From Polydactylus sextarius (taxonomy: Eukaryota; Chordata; Actinopteri; Polynemidae), in the NCBI GenBank assembly GCA_016801845.1, contig CM028915.1, positions 4,806,501 to 4,870,500 on the forward strand: a stretch of DNA of 64,000 bases, written 5' to 3'. A program made the translations under genes and the position numbers. Numbering within the stretch: position 1 is the first letter of the stretch; the number at the start of each line of letters is the position of its first letter. Positions 1 to 13,650 of this stretch are shown piece by piece. The notes under the pieces were generated by a model. It was not told the origin of the DNA. It ran no database searches and saw only the letters and a list, made by a program, of their open reading frames with translations.

Positions 1-150
1 CAGATTTCAAACAAATGCATTTTTTCTCTACAATATGTCTGCCTCAGAAAACTTGAATGATTGACCAATCAAGTACTGCACAGAATGGGAAGCACTTGCA
101 GTTGAAATATATCACCACAGAAGAACAGCGGCAGTGATTTTCCTTCAGGC

Positions 151-297
151 TTCGCAGCCTGGCCAAGTGCCAGAGTCAGAACCAAGAAGACAATCTGAAC
201 AGCTGGAGAGACAAACACAAACTTGACTGTGTGCGTTATGAGGAAGAGATATTATTCTGCAATGTCTACTGGGAGGAAAAAACAACTTGTCACACAG
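151..297 (+). CDS. candidate internal coding exon, unidentified gene
   Basis: On the plus strand the acceptor TTTTCCTTCAG (ends 150) and the near-perfect donor CACACAG|GTAAGTG (298) bracket 147 nt with one fully open frame. The frame reads LRSLAKCQSQNQEDNLNSWR and ends EEEILFCNVYWEEKTTCHT. Composition looks protein-like (charged, four Cys, two Trp), but I recognise no family. The minus strand also has good acceptors inside the same interval, so the strand is not certain. If real, the rest of the gene lies to the left of the window or in exons I did not find. Confidence 0.3.
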
Positions 298-507
298 GTA
301 AGTGACATCAGCTATTTAGCTAGCATTAGCAACTGTATATTTTACTGTAACCACATCACTCTACTCTATACTGTAAGGATAAAGTCTCCTAAGCACCACC
401 GTAGAGAACTGTGACCTGCTCTCAGTGAATGAGCTACAATGACCCAGAAATACATTTTGAGATTAACTAAGATATAAATATAGCTAAAGAGGGGGGGTTA
501 ACATTAC

Positions 508-593
508 CTAAACAAATCTGTCACATTGGTGTTGAAAATACTCTTGGACAAAATAATCCATGTAGGCTCCGCCATTAGTTTTTAAACTATGTG
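508..593 (-). CDS. candidate first coding exon, unidentified gene
   Basis: On the minus strand the acceptor TTTGTTCTCACAG opens an 86-nt exon ending at donor TTTAG|GTAATG. An ATG at 575-573 starts MAEPTWIILSKSIFNTNVTD then LF, open to the donor. It could be exon 2 of the gene whose promoter and non-coding exon lie near 17.5 kb, with a roughly 17-kb intron between (inference). No convincing following exon was found to the left, and the N terminus is not one I recognise. Confidence 0.28.
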
Positions 594-3500
594 CTGTGAG
601 AACAAACTTGTGGTTAGTTGCATAAACAGATTTCACTAGAACTGTGTGTACGCAGAGATAGAAATATGCATTCTTTTCATCAGATTTATAAATCATACAC
701 TTACAAACCTTATCGAATCTTTTACTACAAGGATGTTCACTTGTAGCTAAAACTGTGTACACTGGTATGAAGTATTCATGAGATGGACACATTCATCTTC
801 TTTTATAAATACCACTTTGCGTGGGAAAAGCCAGGCGCATAGTTTTTGTGCATACACATGGTTTATACATCTGGGCCCTGGTGTGTCCATAAATACTTTA
901 AGGTTTCATCTTCCAGGTCTATGTGAGAATTAATGTGGGGATGATTTGTTGCGGTGAAAACACTGCAAACAGTAAAACCACTTTAATGAAATTACACTAC
1001 AACTAACTACAACGTTTGTCTGTTGATGCACTTTGGATCCGTTTGTTCATTTGACTTTTGCATTTGCATGCAGTGTGGAAAAAGCTAAAAAAAGAAAAAG
1101 CAAAAAATTCCCAGAATAGTATCAACTTTAGTATCAAGCTCTATCAGATAACTAAATTACGTTTCAGTGTTAATCACCAAAATGGTGTGTGTATCTTTGA
1201 GGTCTGACAAAAGAACTGTGATGGTTTTGGTCATAGTGCACAGTTTTACATAACTGTACTGTCAAAACTGGAGGGAAAAAATGTTGAGGAAGAACACAGC
1301 GAACCTATGAAATGAAGTTTCAAACCCTAAATGGGATTGACTTTTTGGTTTTCAAGGTCTAAACAACACTCAGCTGTGTCTAGCCTGTACTATTCTCAGG
1401 CACTCCGAAAAGCCTGTGATAGTAGTAGTAGCTGGACTAACACTTGTGATATGTGTCCCTGTGACTCCTGCCAACAGAGAAATCAGGACTGCTGCCATTT
1501 CTATGAGCCATTGACAAATGACGCCTCTCTCTCATAGCTCATGTTTCAGCACTGTGTGAGGCACACAACAAGAGGCATGATGGCGGAAATATGGGCTCTC
1601 AACATGGCACTGATCGAAATCTTGACAAGACTGCAAAGTGCTCTGGGTGCACTGCGATTCTGTTAACTCGATGACGAAATCATCACCACAACCACCACCC
1701 CCACATGCATTTGATCTAAATGACGATGAATGAAATTTGGCAATGAATTTAATCATGTGCTTTAATCTAGTTTTCAAAAAAGATATCTGGGTGAAAATAA
1801 TAACTACAGTCCATTGAGGGGCAAGCTGAAATGAAGTAGTCTGATAGGTTTAGTTTCTTTAACATCAATTCAAACGACGATGGAGGTGAAATAAATGCCA
1901 TTCAACACAAAAGCATGTACTGTTGATGCACATACATCTTGTCTTTGAGTAATAACATACACTCTTCATATACTGACACATGGAAACAATAGTGCTTTTG
2001 AGAAATTTCAGAAATTTCACATCTAAATTAAATAATTTCAACTGAAAAATAACACAAGGTCAACCTCAACAGCAGTTTATAAACTATGTAACATTTACTC
2101 ACTTGCTTAGTAATCTATCTCACCAGTACTTCTTCTTCATGGTCTTTTGAAAGTCTTTTTTTATAGCACTATGAACCTGAGACCATACATTGTTGACACA
2201 GTTTAGTGTGTCAACATACTAGTCTCTATTGCATGACTCTAGTTTTGACTTTTTTTTTTATGTTGTTTCTACATAGAGCGGCACTATCTAACCTTCCTTC
2301 CTGTTTGACTGTCACAAACACAAAATGTCACTTGATTTTCAGTTACGCAAAGGGCTGTGTTACCAAAGGCTGAACATGGCTCTGCTTTTAAGGAACAGAG
2401 GCGCTCTGTAAACATACGCTCAGAGAGGCCACAAGATAGGAAAACACTGCTGAAAGTCACACACCGAGCAGACACTCTCCCTTTGTGTCAAGCAGTCTAA
2501 ACTGTGGCTTCAAATATTTTCGAGAAACCGGTGCACACTCATTTTTTGGTCAGACAAACCTGGCTGAGCCGACCGCACAAAGGGGAGTGCTGAAGTCCTT
2601 GAGTAGGTCTCAAAGCTGGTGAAATACTAGATGGAGGGGAAAAACTCATGATATTGACACAGAATACAAATATGCTTAACAAAGGGCAGAAAAAGAGGCC
2701 AACGAGACAAAAAGAGTGTGAGATAAGCCATCCTCCTCAGACGCCTCTCTTTGATGACTGTCCAGTCCAGAGAGATTCCCCTGAGAAGTAGGAAAACAAG
2801 TCTGAAGGCAGTCACAAGATCTGCAGAGGACAAAAAACCTGAATCAAGATGAGAGGGCCAACACAATGAGAGAGCTTTGACATAAACTCTGAGGGGAATG
2901 GGGCCTTCCAGACGAGAGGCTAAACACATGCACTGGCACTGCTACAGACACCCACAGGCAAGTCGTTGGCTCGCTGCCAACACTGCGAATGAACTCAGTC
3001 ACCTCACTCTCTCACTCTAGCGTGCTTTCCTTCTCCTCTCTCTTTTGCTTTCGTCTTCCCCACAGAGTGGAGTGGGCCTCAGCCTTCAGCGGTGCGAGCC
3101 AACATTTCATCCTCTTACCCCCCACCCTCCCTCTCCATTTTAGGAATGGCTGTGGAAATACTAGCACAGAGCACACAGACGGCTTCTAGCCTGCCAAGGA
3201 GAGCAGGAGGCTGACTTCAAACAACAGTTTAATTCTACTGACATAAACAGTTCATCAAATCTCTGTCAACTCTGACTTGGTAGCTTGACAGTCCAGCCCC
3301 AAAATCTGAATACGAGATTCAGCAGCTTGTAACATGTTTTTTGATAAAAGCCTTGATAGACGGGCTCAGACCTTGACAGAAGTGAGAGTGTGATCGACCT
3401 GTCCCTGCAGCAGCAATAATGCACTGTTAATTATATATCCATAAAAATATTTTGTCAGTATTTCTACACAGGAAAAAAAACATTAGTGAATTGAGCTTTC

Positions 3501-6500
3501 AAGCAAGGACATCTACAATTACTATGACAGCCAAAAGCGAGGATGGCTCCATTCAAAGGCATGGAGCTGTTGTGAAAAGGCAGACGACTGTACTGTAGTG
3601 GGGCATAAGGCTTGGTCTGGGAACAACATCAGAAGTCTATAAAGCAGTGCCCTAGAGAGCTGTGCTCAGGGGAGGGGGGCTGCTAGGACTCTCAGCCTAG
3701 GAATGTGGCACCCTGTCAGGTCTCATAAGGATTTATCTCCCTGGAGCCTCATTACCGAAGGGCCCCGGACAAGGAGGCTCTTGCTCGCTTACCCTTTCAC
3801 TCAGTCAACCTCAACCACAATACCCAACTTCTCAGAAACACCATACGTGCGTGCAAACACTTTCTGTGCAAATGATTTCAATCTTTACGTACAACACAGG
3901 TGGTCCACTTCATATTTTAAGGCGCACATAAAAAGTCACTCACTGTTCGAACACTTCTTCCATCTTTGCTAAATACCGATTTGATTATTTTCAGAGAGGT
4001 GCTGGAGGTCTCCCACCAATCTTAATTCTGTGGGGGTTTTTTTCTGAGCCAACATTTACTTACTAAACTAAATCTTGAGAAACTTCTGCATTGGCTTAAA
4101 CCACCATCTGCAGATGCTGATTTGATTGCTCTCCTCTCATCCCCTCGCCTCCCTCCCCACCCAAACTTAACATGGAAACAAAGCTCTTGCAATTAATCCG
4201 CTGATGCTTCAGTATTGGGGCCCCGAGAGGTGTTTTAAGGTCAGGGTGCAGAAACAAGTTTAATCTCTGCGGTGAGCACAACTCCTCAAGACAGATACCG
4301 TAGAAATATTTAAGCTTCTTCCAAGTGACCTCACCCATTTTTTTTTTTTTTTTTGGTTTATCAAAACTGTCTGTGGGTTCTCTATAATGCTGTGAGTACC
4401 CAGGGTTGCATGCAAAGCCTGGGCTTGATTTGTGTGAACGATTGTGTTTTTACTGGTGTCTGCGCAAACTCAATCTCAAACGCTTGTACCTTAAATGGTA
4501 CATTCCTCTTGGCCTGCATCTTTGACAACAGAATGGCAGGAACTAAACTAATCGAAACACAGTAAAGTAAAAGAGGAGGAAGTTATAGTACAACAGCCAG
4601 TGATAAAAAAAAAAAAAAAAAAAAGAGAGAGAGAGACGGTGACTGCAGGCACCTTTAAATTAACTGTTGGACAACAGCAGGAAAACACTCATAGATCTGC
4701 CAAACCATGGTGCAACGCCCTTTACACTGCCAAGCAGTAATGACCAAGACGATGCTGACGAGGCAAAATGCCCTGGTAGATACTATCACGCTGAAAAAAA
4801 AGGGGGACGACAAAGAAAAACAGATCAGAGGCCATGATGCAAGATATTTTACTTTGCATACGTGTTTTAACAACTTCAAACACAGCACTATGCAGTGTCA
4901 TAAAAAAAAAAAATCTTATTTATTTTTGCTGCTGAAAATAACTAAATTCGCGTCGCAGGAATCTCAAATATGAAACCACCAAGTTCCTCTGACCATTACT
5001 GGACACGCAGACTCACACGAGGAAGAGTTACTAACAGGGAAGTAAAATCAAATGTTAGGTGACAGAGGGAGGCTATAAAAAGCAGCAGGTGATATAATTA
5101 TTGCTGGTGTGCCAGCTTGATATATAGTGCAGCTCCTGGCAGGCAGGTGGCTACAGTGCGCTGCTATTAGTACCAAACAGAGAAAGAACACCCCAACACC
5201 CCGAGCTGATGTTGCTTTACCTCCGCTCAACTTTCAGACAGGAACTCTGCGGTCACAACACAAAGCTGGCGAGCGAGGACACTGTGAGAATAGTGTGAAC
5301 ACCCAGTCAACTTTGACACAGCTGTAATTTGTCTGACGGAAAGAGCTACACTCGAGTCCCTTAACCACACGCTGTCACACCTTTCATTCTGCATTTGACT
5401 AAACAACAAACGTTAGCGGCAATAAAAACAACAGAAGTAATTATGAAACTGAAAATGGAAGTAAGTGTTGAAAAGTAAGCAATGCTTAAACTCACAAAAC
5501 CTTTAGTATTTTCAAATATGCCAATAACAGCTATGTGATCAATTAGGTTTCCGTTCACAGCCGTGGTGTTTCTGCTTTCTCTGATAAGAAAACACAATTA
5601 CAACCTCAAGCAAAACTTCGACTTATTCTTTTGTATTTTGTTACTTTTGTTTTCAAGGATTCAGTCATTAAACAGAAAAGGAACAAGACGTTCAATCCAC
5701 CGAGCCCAGCTGGATGAATAAATGTATGTCTGTAAAAGCTGAATTGGATGCCAAAACATAGCACAGTGATTTGTAATACTCATAGACCGGATTTTACAAC
5801 TCTGGATTATTATCACTGTGCCAACTGTTTTATCTTGAGGTAAACAGCAGAAGTACAGTCTTCACATCACTGAGTAACCACCCAGGAATGCACACTTGCA
5901 TGTAATGATGCATGGCAACGAAAGTCAAATTGATTCATCTGAATTATATGTCCGGTGCTTATCAGTTCCTACATTTTTTCACGCATTGCAACACAATAAT
6001 GTCAAAATCATGCATCTACACAGCCTGGCTTGATTTGATGAAGCTGGTTGTTTCAATGCCTTATTTCATTCTTTTCAAACACAATAAGTCTTTGAATGAG
6101 GACTGCATCTGAGGTGAGGTAAACTGTAGCGCCCAACCACCGTCTGCATGCGTGGCGTCAAATGTCACTCGTGCTTATCGCATCTGATTGCAACGTTAGC
6201 AAGGGAGCTAGCCAGCTTTAAGTTTGTGAGAACAGTCAGCAAATTAAAAGCATCTCTTCCTGTTCATTCTGCAGCTCAGCAGACAATGGTGCAGTAATGG
6301 ATCGAATCTGTTGAACGCTGACTTTGTGCTCATTTTTACCTTGCTAGTGAGATGTGATTCTAAAAAGTAAATAAATGTCTCCCTGTCACTTGTACTTATC
6401 GTGCTCATTTGTTACATTAGCTAACTAGCTCCAAAGCAAATAATTCTTGCTGATGCATTTAATAAAGTTAGAATTTTAAAGTCTGGTTTCTATTAGATAT

Positions 6501-6840
6501 TTAATTCCCCTGAACTGTTCATGTTTTTACTTGACTGAAACTACAAATCCTGTAGCGGTGGGGCTCTAACACAGTTGTGATCTAAGACACTACATTTACA
6601 GGTAGAGTATAGAGGAAAAACATAAAGTGCAAAGTAAAATGCATTCTTCCAATTTCAATGCTGTGACAAAAATATACCAAACAAACTAAACAAACTAGAG
6701 GTGTAGTGATGTGAATTTTGTATCGTGTATTTTTGTGATCGTTACATCTCTAAAACCAACTAAAGGAAACATACTGGCAACAAATGGTCAAATTATAACA
6801 AATAAATGTTTATGTCTCAACACATAGAGTGTAAAAGTGC
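594..6840. other. no gene seen; probable intron or intergenic DNA
   Basis: AT-rich sequence with stops in all frames and no family match. It holds homopolymer runs: T17 at 4338-4354, and A20 at 4605-4624 followed by a short GA repeat to 4636. It probably belongs to the large intron of the minus-strand gene started near 17.5 kb. Confidence 0.5.
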
Positions 6841-7011
6841 ATGTCTGACATGGAGGAGATGGGCAACGAGGAGCAAGATGTGATTGGCTGGCCTGTGCCT
6901 CCAGATGTGGTCATCCAGCTGTATCCATGCTGGACAGTAGAGCAGCTATTGGATTTCCTGCCTGTTCCCCTGCTGCCGGCCGCCTCAGCGACACTGTGTG
7001 AAATTACATAA
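6841..7011 (+). CDS. candidate small ORF, 56 residues
   Basis: ATG at 6841 opens 56 codons to TAA at 7009-7011. The product starts MSDMEEMGNEEQDVIGWPVP and continues PPDVVIQLYPCWTVEQLLDF. The residue mix looks more like a protein than typical random reading in this region (acidic N part, amphipathic VVIQL-WTVEQLL). The ATG context is not strong, no splice sites clearly flank it, and I know no homologue. It may be a chance ORF or a fragment of a longer exon. Confidence 0.2.
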   Translation: MSDMEEMGNEEQDVIGWPVPPDVVIQLYPCWTVEQLLDFLPVPLLPAASATLCEIT

Positions 7012-7060
7012 GGCTCTACCCTCCCCCTCCCTGCTGGCCTGCACAGAAGTGGGGCCTTCT

Positions 7061-7086
7061 CACACTCACACTCACACACACACACA
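7061..7086. repeat. (CA)n-rich simple repeat
   Basis: CACACTCACACTCACACACACACACA, an imperfect 26-bp dinucleotide repeat just downstream of the small ORF. Confidence 0.9.
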
Positions 7087-8299
7087 GCCTCAGCCATCTA
7101 TGACTCCCTGTAACCATGGAGGCACAGGCACTCCACCAGAACACACTGAAGGATTTGAAAGCTGCTCCCTCCGCTCACAGACAAACGCTGAAACCACAGG
7201 TGCACATTTCACATTATTACTCACATTGATCAATTATTACTCTCAATAGTTTTTGTGTTCTGGGTGTATTCAATTATAGTTCACCAAGATAAATATAAGT
7301 AATCTCTAAAGGAAAACCTGAGACCCGACTCCAAGAACAGGTTTCTACTTATGCATGATTCATCTGGGATACACCCACATACAAAACACAGCAAAACCAC
7401 GAAGCATGAGCACAGAACAGTCAAGGATTTGTGTATTTGTTTAGACAGCTGAGTAAATACATGATGAAAAGTTGAGACTGTGGGTGTTATAATGAATGAC
7501 ACACATGGATGACAATTCTCTGCAATAGCGAATTATTCTTAAGGTCGTCAATCGCCATGCAAACACAAGCCAACTGGGCCATCGTCGGCCTGCTTCTGTT
7601 ACAATCTGCGCTTGAGCACAATACAAAAAGATCTACGCCCAACGGTTTGCCGACAGCTGATATGTACCAAATGGATTCACCCCGACTTAATATGCTTGAT
7701 TAAGGATTCACTATTGTTTGCTGACGGTGTCGCCTACTTTCGACCAGGCTAAGTGAAACATCAAGCAGATAATTTCTGAACTTAAATCATGTCATTAAGA
7801 GGGGGGGGGGGTCTATTTACAAGATGCAGTCTGGATATGCAGCGTCAGCACTCTTCAGCTGGGCCAAAAACTCCAGACACTGCACTACAATATTTAGATT
7901 GTGCCTTTTTAACTCGCCTGGGGATTTTAATATGGTTCACAAGGCAAGAAATTGTGTCTAATGAAATTTTACTCTTATTTACACAAAAGTTCTTTTATGG
8001 CTGCTACTATTCAGTAAAGCCAAGGATTCAATTTGATCCAGTTACATCAGATAAACACTAATGTTGCATAATATCCTTCCCAGAATGCATCCTCGGAATT
8101 TAAATCTCTTTTATTTTTAACAAGTGGGCAATACTCATGTTTCCATGAATTGAGATTAGATAAAGTACAAATGATGGGCTAAATTGTAAATACATTTCAT
8201 CAACCAGATTAGTTTATTTGGAAATTGCAAAACTACTAAAACATGACATCAATATTTCCACATGGGCATAAATCCTCCCCCACCCACAGGAGCATCATC
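7087..8299. other. no gene seen
   Basis: AT-rich sequence with short ORFs only. A G11 run sits at 7801-7811. Nothing with splice sites or family resemblance. Confidence 0.5.
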
Positions 8300-8700
8300 A
8301 TTATGTATATTTCAAAAAAATAAATGCCTTCCCATACACACAGAACATCAGCAGCAGATGCTTCAACAACTGTGCAGCCATCCACTGTAATGATCACTCT
8401 GAGCACAGACACGACAGAAACTGAAAGTCTGCTCACTAATTCATCTGCACTGTTTGTGGTGGCAACACAGCAGCCTGATATCCGCAGACAGCTGCTTGCT
8501 AGTGAAGTAAAGTAGAATACACACACTGTTCGGTCGACTTCCGCGGCCTCACACCTCGTAGCCAGAGATATCGCCTCAGCAAACACAAACAGAGCTCAGA
8601 TCAGTGTGCGGAGTCTTTTTTCAGCTCGTCCGTCTAGTAGATTCGAGCTCTGGTTTCACTACGACGTAGCTAGGTCAGCCAACCATCCTGTGTCAGACAG
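8300..8700. other. CpG-enriched island of uncertain function
   Basis: The block 8525-8680 is denser in CpG than its surroundings (CGGTCGAC, CCGCGG, CTCGTCCG, ACGACG). To its left, 8324-8515 is open on the plus strand (ending FVVATQQPDIRRQLLASEVK) and on the minus strand over a longer interval that lacks an ATG. This could be an old promoter plus exon, an expressed exon of an unknown gene, or a conserved element. No family match. Confidence 0.25.
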
Positions 8701-11597
8701 TCCCCCTAAACTAAGGCGGCTCCACTCAGGCTATAATTATTCACATCACAGATTGACGTACCATCATGACTCAAGGCGGGTATTATAAACAACCATCATC
8801 TACGTTGCTGTTTGTCTTAAAATAACCTTTCTGTGCACGTTTGTTCAGTTTCTACAAAGTAGTAATTTCACCCAACTCAATTGCTTTCAACAAGTAACCA
8901 CTGCCTCTAGAAAACATTCAGCGCAGATGTTTGTTCACGGAGAAAAGGTGCAACTGCAAAGATTGATCTTGGCATTTTAAGAATCAATACTGGTGCTTTC
9001 AAACAAAAACCACAATTAACCAGAAAATCGTTCGCTTTTTCAGACACTACACACTAATGCACTGGGTAGTTTGTATATATTTATTTATTTACCTCTGTGT
9101 CAAAGTTAAACTCAACCTGGAATTGGACCAAAAATATTTTAAATGATATTTATACAGGCAACAAACAACATGAACAACTTTGACTGTGGATTCATTGCAT
9201 CCTGACATAGCATCTTAACTTATACAACACAATATAGATAACAAAATAAACACAATTAAGGAATTATCTATCAATGATCAAGTGTAACTGATTGCCTCAG
9301 TTGTTTATTTGTTAATTACTGATGCATAAAATTACTCTCGGCAGATCTCCTCAGATGGCACAACACCAAACTGCCCTCAGATCAGGACACAGTGTGACAG
9401 TATCACCCGGGTGCTGTTAAGGCCCACCTGACATTCAGCTCTCCATCCTGCAGGAGCAGGAAATAAAACTGAGGAGTACACTTGTCTGCTGGGCTGACCT
9501 ACTTCCTCCTCGCTGCTACTTAATTATTCAAGAGCTTTGAAATGTTCTTCTGTATGGTAGCATGCAACCCGAGTGCCTCTGTTTGCCCCTCATGACGGCA
9601 GCCTCACAGAGCTTCCATTTATGCATGAGAGGGTTCAAGTGTGTGCGTACAGTGTCAGGGGTGCGCGTGTGGGTGCTCGGCCAAACACTAATGGCCATAC
9701 ATGCCCGTGCTATTTACACAGACAACACGGCAAACAACACATCCCACCTAGATTCGATACACAAAGTTTTGAGTTATGAAAGGCGAAAGGTTCAGTGAAG
9801 GAAAAACCCAAACATTTCAAAACACAGACCAGACGTCTGTATTCAGAGGACTAACTTGTTCCAAACTGCACTGTCATGGATCCAGTGCACATGTCAAGGC
9901 AGGAGCTTAATCCTTCCACACAAGGACACCACAACATGTAATTACACTCTACTTTGGCCTTCATACCTTTCACTGTTACATGTCACTCGAATTTTCTCTA
10001 AGATCATCAATCCTGTGGTGTCTGGCCTTGGCTGCCCTTACTATTCTTTCCATAATGTAAAAAAACAAGCTGTGCTGTAACGTACGTTGGATGTAAAAAA
10101 GTACGGCTAATCAGAGAGACAAGTACAACACTGCCCACAACCGTAGCCTACACACAAACAAGAGTAATGTTCTATAACATGCTGTCATCTGTATTGCGTA
10201 ACAGAGTCAAGTGAATCACTTACCACAGAGCCATTTCTAATCTCCGCTAATCCGCTGCCTGCCTCTCTTTTAGTATGTTTAAATATGGGTGACTGATTTT
10301 AATAGCAACTCCATTTCATAGGCAGGAAAAACAACATAAAAAGCCTTATGAATAATAAATGGATTTCACTTTGAATTTAATTCATTTACAATAACATACA
10401 AAAAAAAACAACACGCAATCAAAATGATATTACATTGGGCTTTAACAAAAAATAGTCTTTTATGCTTCCTCTTCTTAGAGGATACAAGTAGCTATTTTTA
10501 TGGTTGGTGTAGCTTTAATATACTACTCAGTTATTTCCTTGGTGTTAACAATAAACCAAGCACAAGTAAATTAAGCAGCTTAAAAAGGAAGAAGTGGTTA
10601 GAGAAGATCAGAGACCCTGACTAACTGAGAAACTTATTCACACACTTGTTAAAAGCGAAAAAGGGGGAAAAAAACTATTTTGTAGTTTCTATCTGTATTT
10701 GGACATGTTATGTTATATAGTTCCTCTGGTAACACACGCAATCAAAATTCATTAAGCAAATGTCAAATGGAGTAAATTAGACTGAAACACACCCATAAAG
10801 ATGTAAATGATGGCAGAGACAACACCTGCCTGACTCACTGGGCTCATGAAAACTCACATGAACTCGCCTGTGAAAACTTTCTCACATAGGCTATAGGCCT
10901 ATTCAAAGAAGTAGAAAAGTCTAATATTAAAGGTGACAGAGAATGGTTGAACAGCGTTTTGATCCTTGTTCTGTGATGTGACATATACACAATAAATGTT
11001 GGTTGGATGTGTAACGCCTCAGAAGCTTCATAAAAACCTCTCTCAGAAAGCTTTTTAGGGTGGAGATTTAAAACATGTGGTTTTATACCTATTTGGCATC
11101 TTTTCAAGTTTAACTGGCAGCCTCATTATTAAATGCAAGCACTTGACACTGATTGGCTGCCTTCACTGTCACTCAAATGAATGTAACTACGCCGGCTTCT
11201 GAACACAGACAGACCGTCTTTTTACAGCTAATCTCCTTAGAAGGGGAGGAAATGGAGTCAGAGTGGGGGGGCAGTGAGATACATTTTACGTCACAAACAA
11301 CCGTTTTTGAAATTGACCCATTTTCTAGCGAACATTTCTAAAAGAGGAATTTCTATGAAAAGGAGATGTTGAGAATTTCTAGCACTTTTCACATGTTCCT
11401 GAATGTGGGTGGACGATCGTTCTTCAACAAAGACATAACATGAGAGCGCGTTGCATGTAGAGACTGTTGTTGACTTTAAATAAAAGTGCACATCTGTTCT
11501 TACTCTTACACTGCCACTATACATATGTACATATGTAGATTCACAGAAGTCTGTAAATTTGGGATCATATTATATTCATATTTATCCATTTTGTGTT

Positions 11598-11628
<31 letters not shown>

Positions 11629-13430
11629 TTTTTAAACACAGAATGGACACGGTATAATTTCAAGCATAGGCAGTAACAGTATAGGCTTACATCAGTGTTC
11701 ATTTTTCTTCAACCACTGCAACCACTGTTGTCTTGACATAATGACACATTATGGTTTTCTGCTTGTTGTATAAGACCATGCACCAGCTACTCTTCTCTAT
11801 TGAAAAAACATTTTGACCATTTCTTCTGTCTTTTTTTTTTTTTAATACAGCCTGTTCAAAGCGGGGAACACTGGGCTGTCATTCAGCCTCAGCAATCTGT
11901 ATAAAAGGTACGAACACCAAATAAAAGCTCTTGTTGGTCTGCCGTTAGCGAGCAGAAGTTTTACATTATACCTTTGATTCCAGTACGCTGGCACACTAAC
12001 TTTAAATCATATGCTGGCCGAACAAAGCAGCCCTGACTCTCACAATTTCTAGACAATTCCTTTTAACGACGACTACGGCAAATCATCGTCTTCACTCCAG
12101 CAGTGACGTTTTTCACACTTTAGATCCATTAGGGCTCTAGTGGTCAGAGCAGTATTATCAAAATCCATATTGGAGGTCACATTCATATTCTACATTGTTT
12201 CAACACTACCCACCCCAGTTATATTGCTATGCTGAGATTTGAATGGGTGTCTTAGATTATTTATTATTAGGGGCTTCCTAATTTGGTTAAGAAAGTGTAG
12301 CAATTAGTAAAAATGAGGGTCAGAATTGCAAGCTCTCACAAACACTATGAGAATTCACTGAATTTGTGTTAGCAACATATAAATCCTGTGGCTCTTTTGA
12401 GCTCTACAGAGTGAGACACAGAATCAGTCTGACCTCCCGACCCCATTAACCTCTAGGCCAGCAACACCACATACCCAGCCCCCTCACTTTGACGACTACA
12501 TCCTCACAACTGCATCCGAAATGTGAAAGTGGGAGGACATTAAAGATGAGGAGAAAAAAGAAATCATAAAGCTACAGGCCTGTGGCCACTTGAGGGATCT
12601 AGATGGTTTCTGCAGGAGCCAATATAAGAAAGGCACTTCCTCAAACTTCCTCAATCGTTGCTTTTCCATTTGGCAATTCCAGAAAATACTATTGAGTTTC
12701 AGCCTTGATGCAGCCACTTTAACTGAGGTGGCACAGTGTCCAGTTCAATGGCACTTTGATTGTGAGTAATCTGAGGCAGTGCAACGGACCAGCTGTGCTT
12801 GATCATAATATTCTACCACATCGAGTCAAGCATAACATTCTCCACGCACGAAACCTGCCAGGTGCAGTCCACTAGTGAGCAAGAAATGCTAGCCAGCTGC
12901 TGTTACTCATTCAGTGAGAGGGAAACTGGGTGGGAGGAGGGAATGCGCCTGGGAGGCAGTTTCACGGTGACTGCCTCATATTTCCCTCTTTGGTTTCTGC
13001 ATGATAACTTAAGGGTTCATAAAGTGCACCGCAACATTCCAAAGTTGTGTCATTTCCCTATAATCCTTTCATGTGCCGTAATTACAGTAAATATAAAATT
13101 TCAGTTCAATATACGACGTGAAGTGCTCAATGCTTAAAAAGTTAAATCTGGATAGAGCCATGAATGGATTTACCTAAATTACAGAAGCTCACCTATGACA
13201 GCTGATTAAATATGAATTAAACAGATAAATCCAACTAGCATCTGAAAGTCAGGTCTGTGATTTCAACAAAGGCCGTATAAGATGCAGCCAGGTTGCGTTG
13301 GTTTGTACGTGACCAACTGTCATCAGCTCAGTCAGTCATTCGTCCTTCAGCTTGCTGAATCAGGACGTCAATATGCGCATGTTGGCTGACAAGGCTCAAG
13401 TAAAAATCAAGTAAGCAAATCCATTAAAAA
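8701..13430. other. no gene seen; probable intron or intergenic DNA
   Basis: AT-rich, stop-rich sequence on both strands. The only distinct element noted is the TA repeat at 11598-11622, listed separately. Confidence 0.5.
11598..11622. repeat. (TA)n microsatellite
   Basis: Pure alternating TA run of 25 bp within an AT-rich stretch. Confidence 0.95.
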
Positions 13431-13650
13431 CGCCACCGTGTAGGATTTCAGGAGATATTGGCAAAAAGGGGAATATTCATAACCATATTTTCATCAGTGT
13501 ATTATCACTTCAGACTCAGAACTGAAATCATTGTGATTTGGTCACCTCAGTATGAATATTCTATATCTACACTGAGATGGAGGACTACAGTAGCCCAGAA
13601 TGGACAAACCTAACACAGGCTCTAACAGGGACCTTTCATGTTTTATTACA
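13431..13650 (+). repeat. old teleost interspersed repeat, 'CTACAGTAGCCCAGAA' type
   Basis: Contains CGCCACCGTGTAGGATTTC near the start and CTACAGTAGCCCAGAATGGA, CAAACC and GGGACCTTTCATGTTTT near the end. These words I recall in this order from a very abundant interspersed repeat of percomorph fishes. No internal ORF. The boundaries are approximate. Confidence 0.6.
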
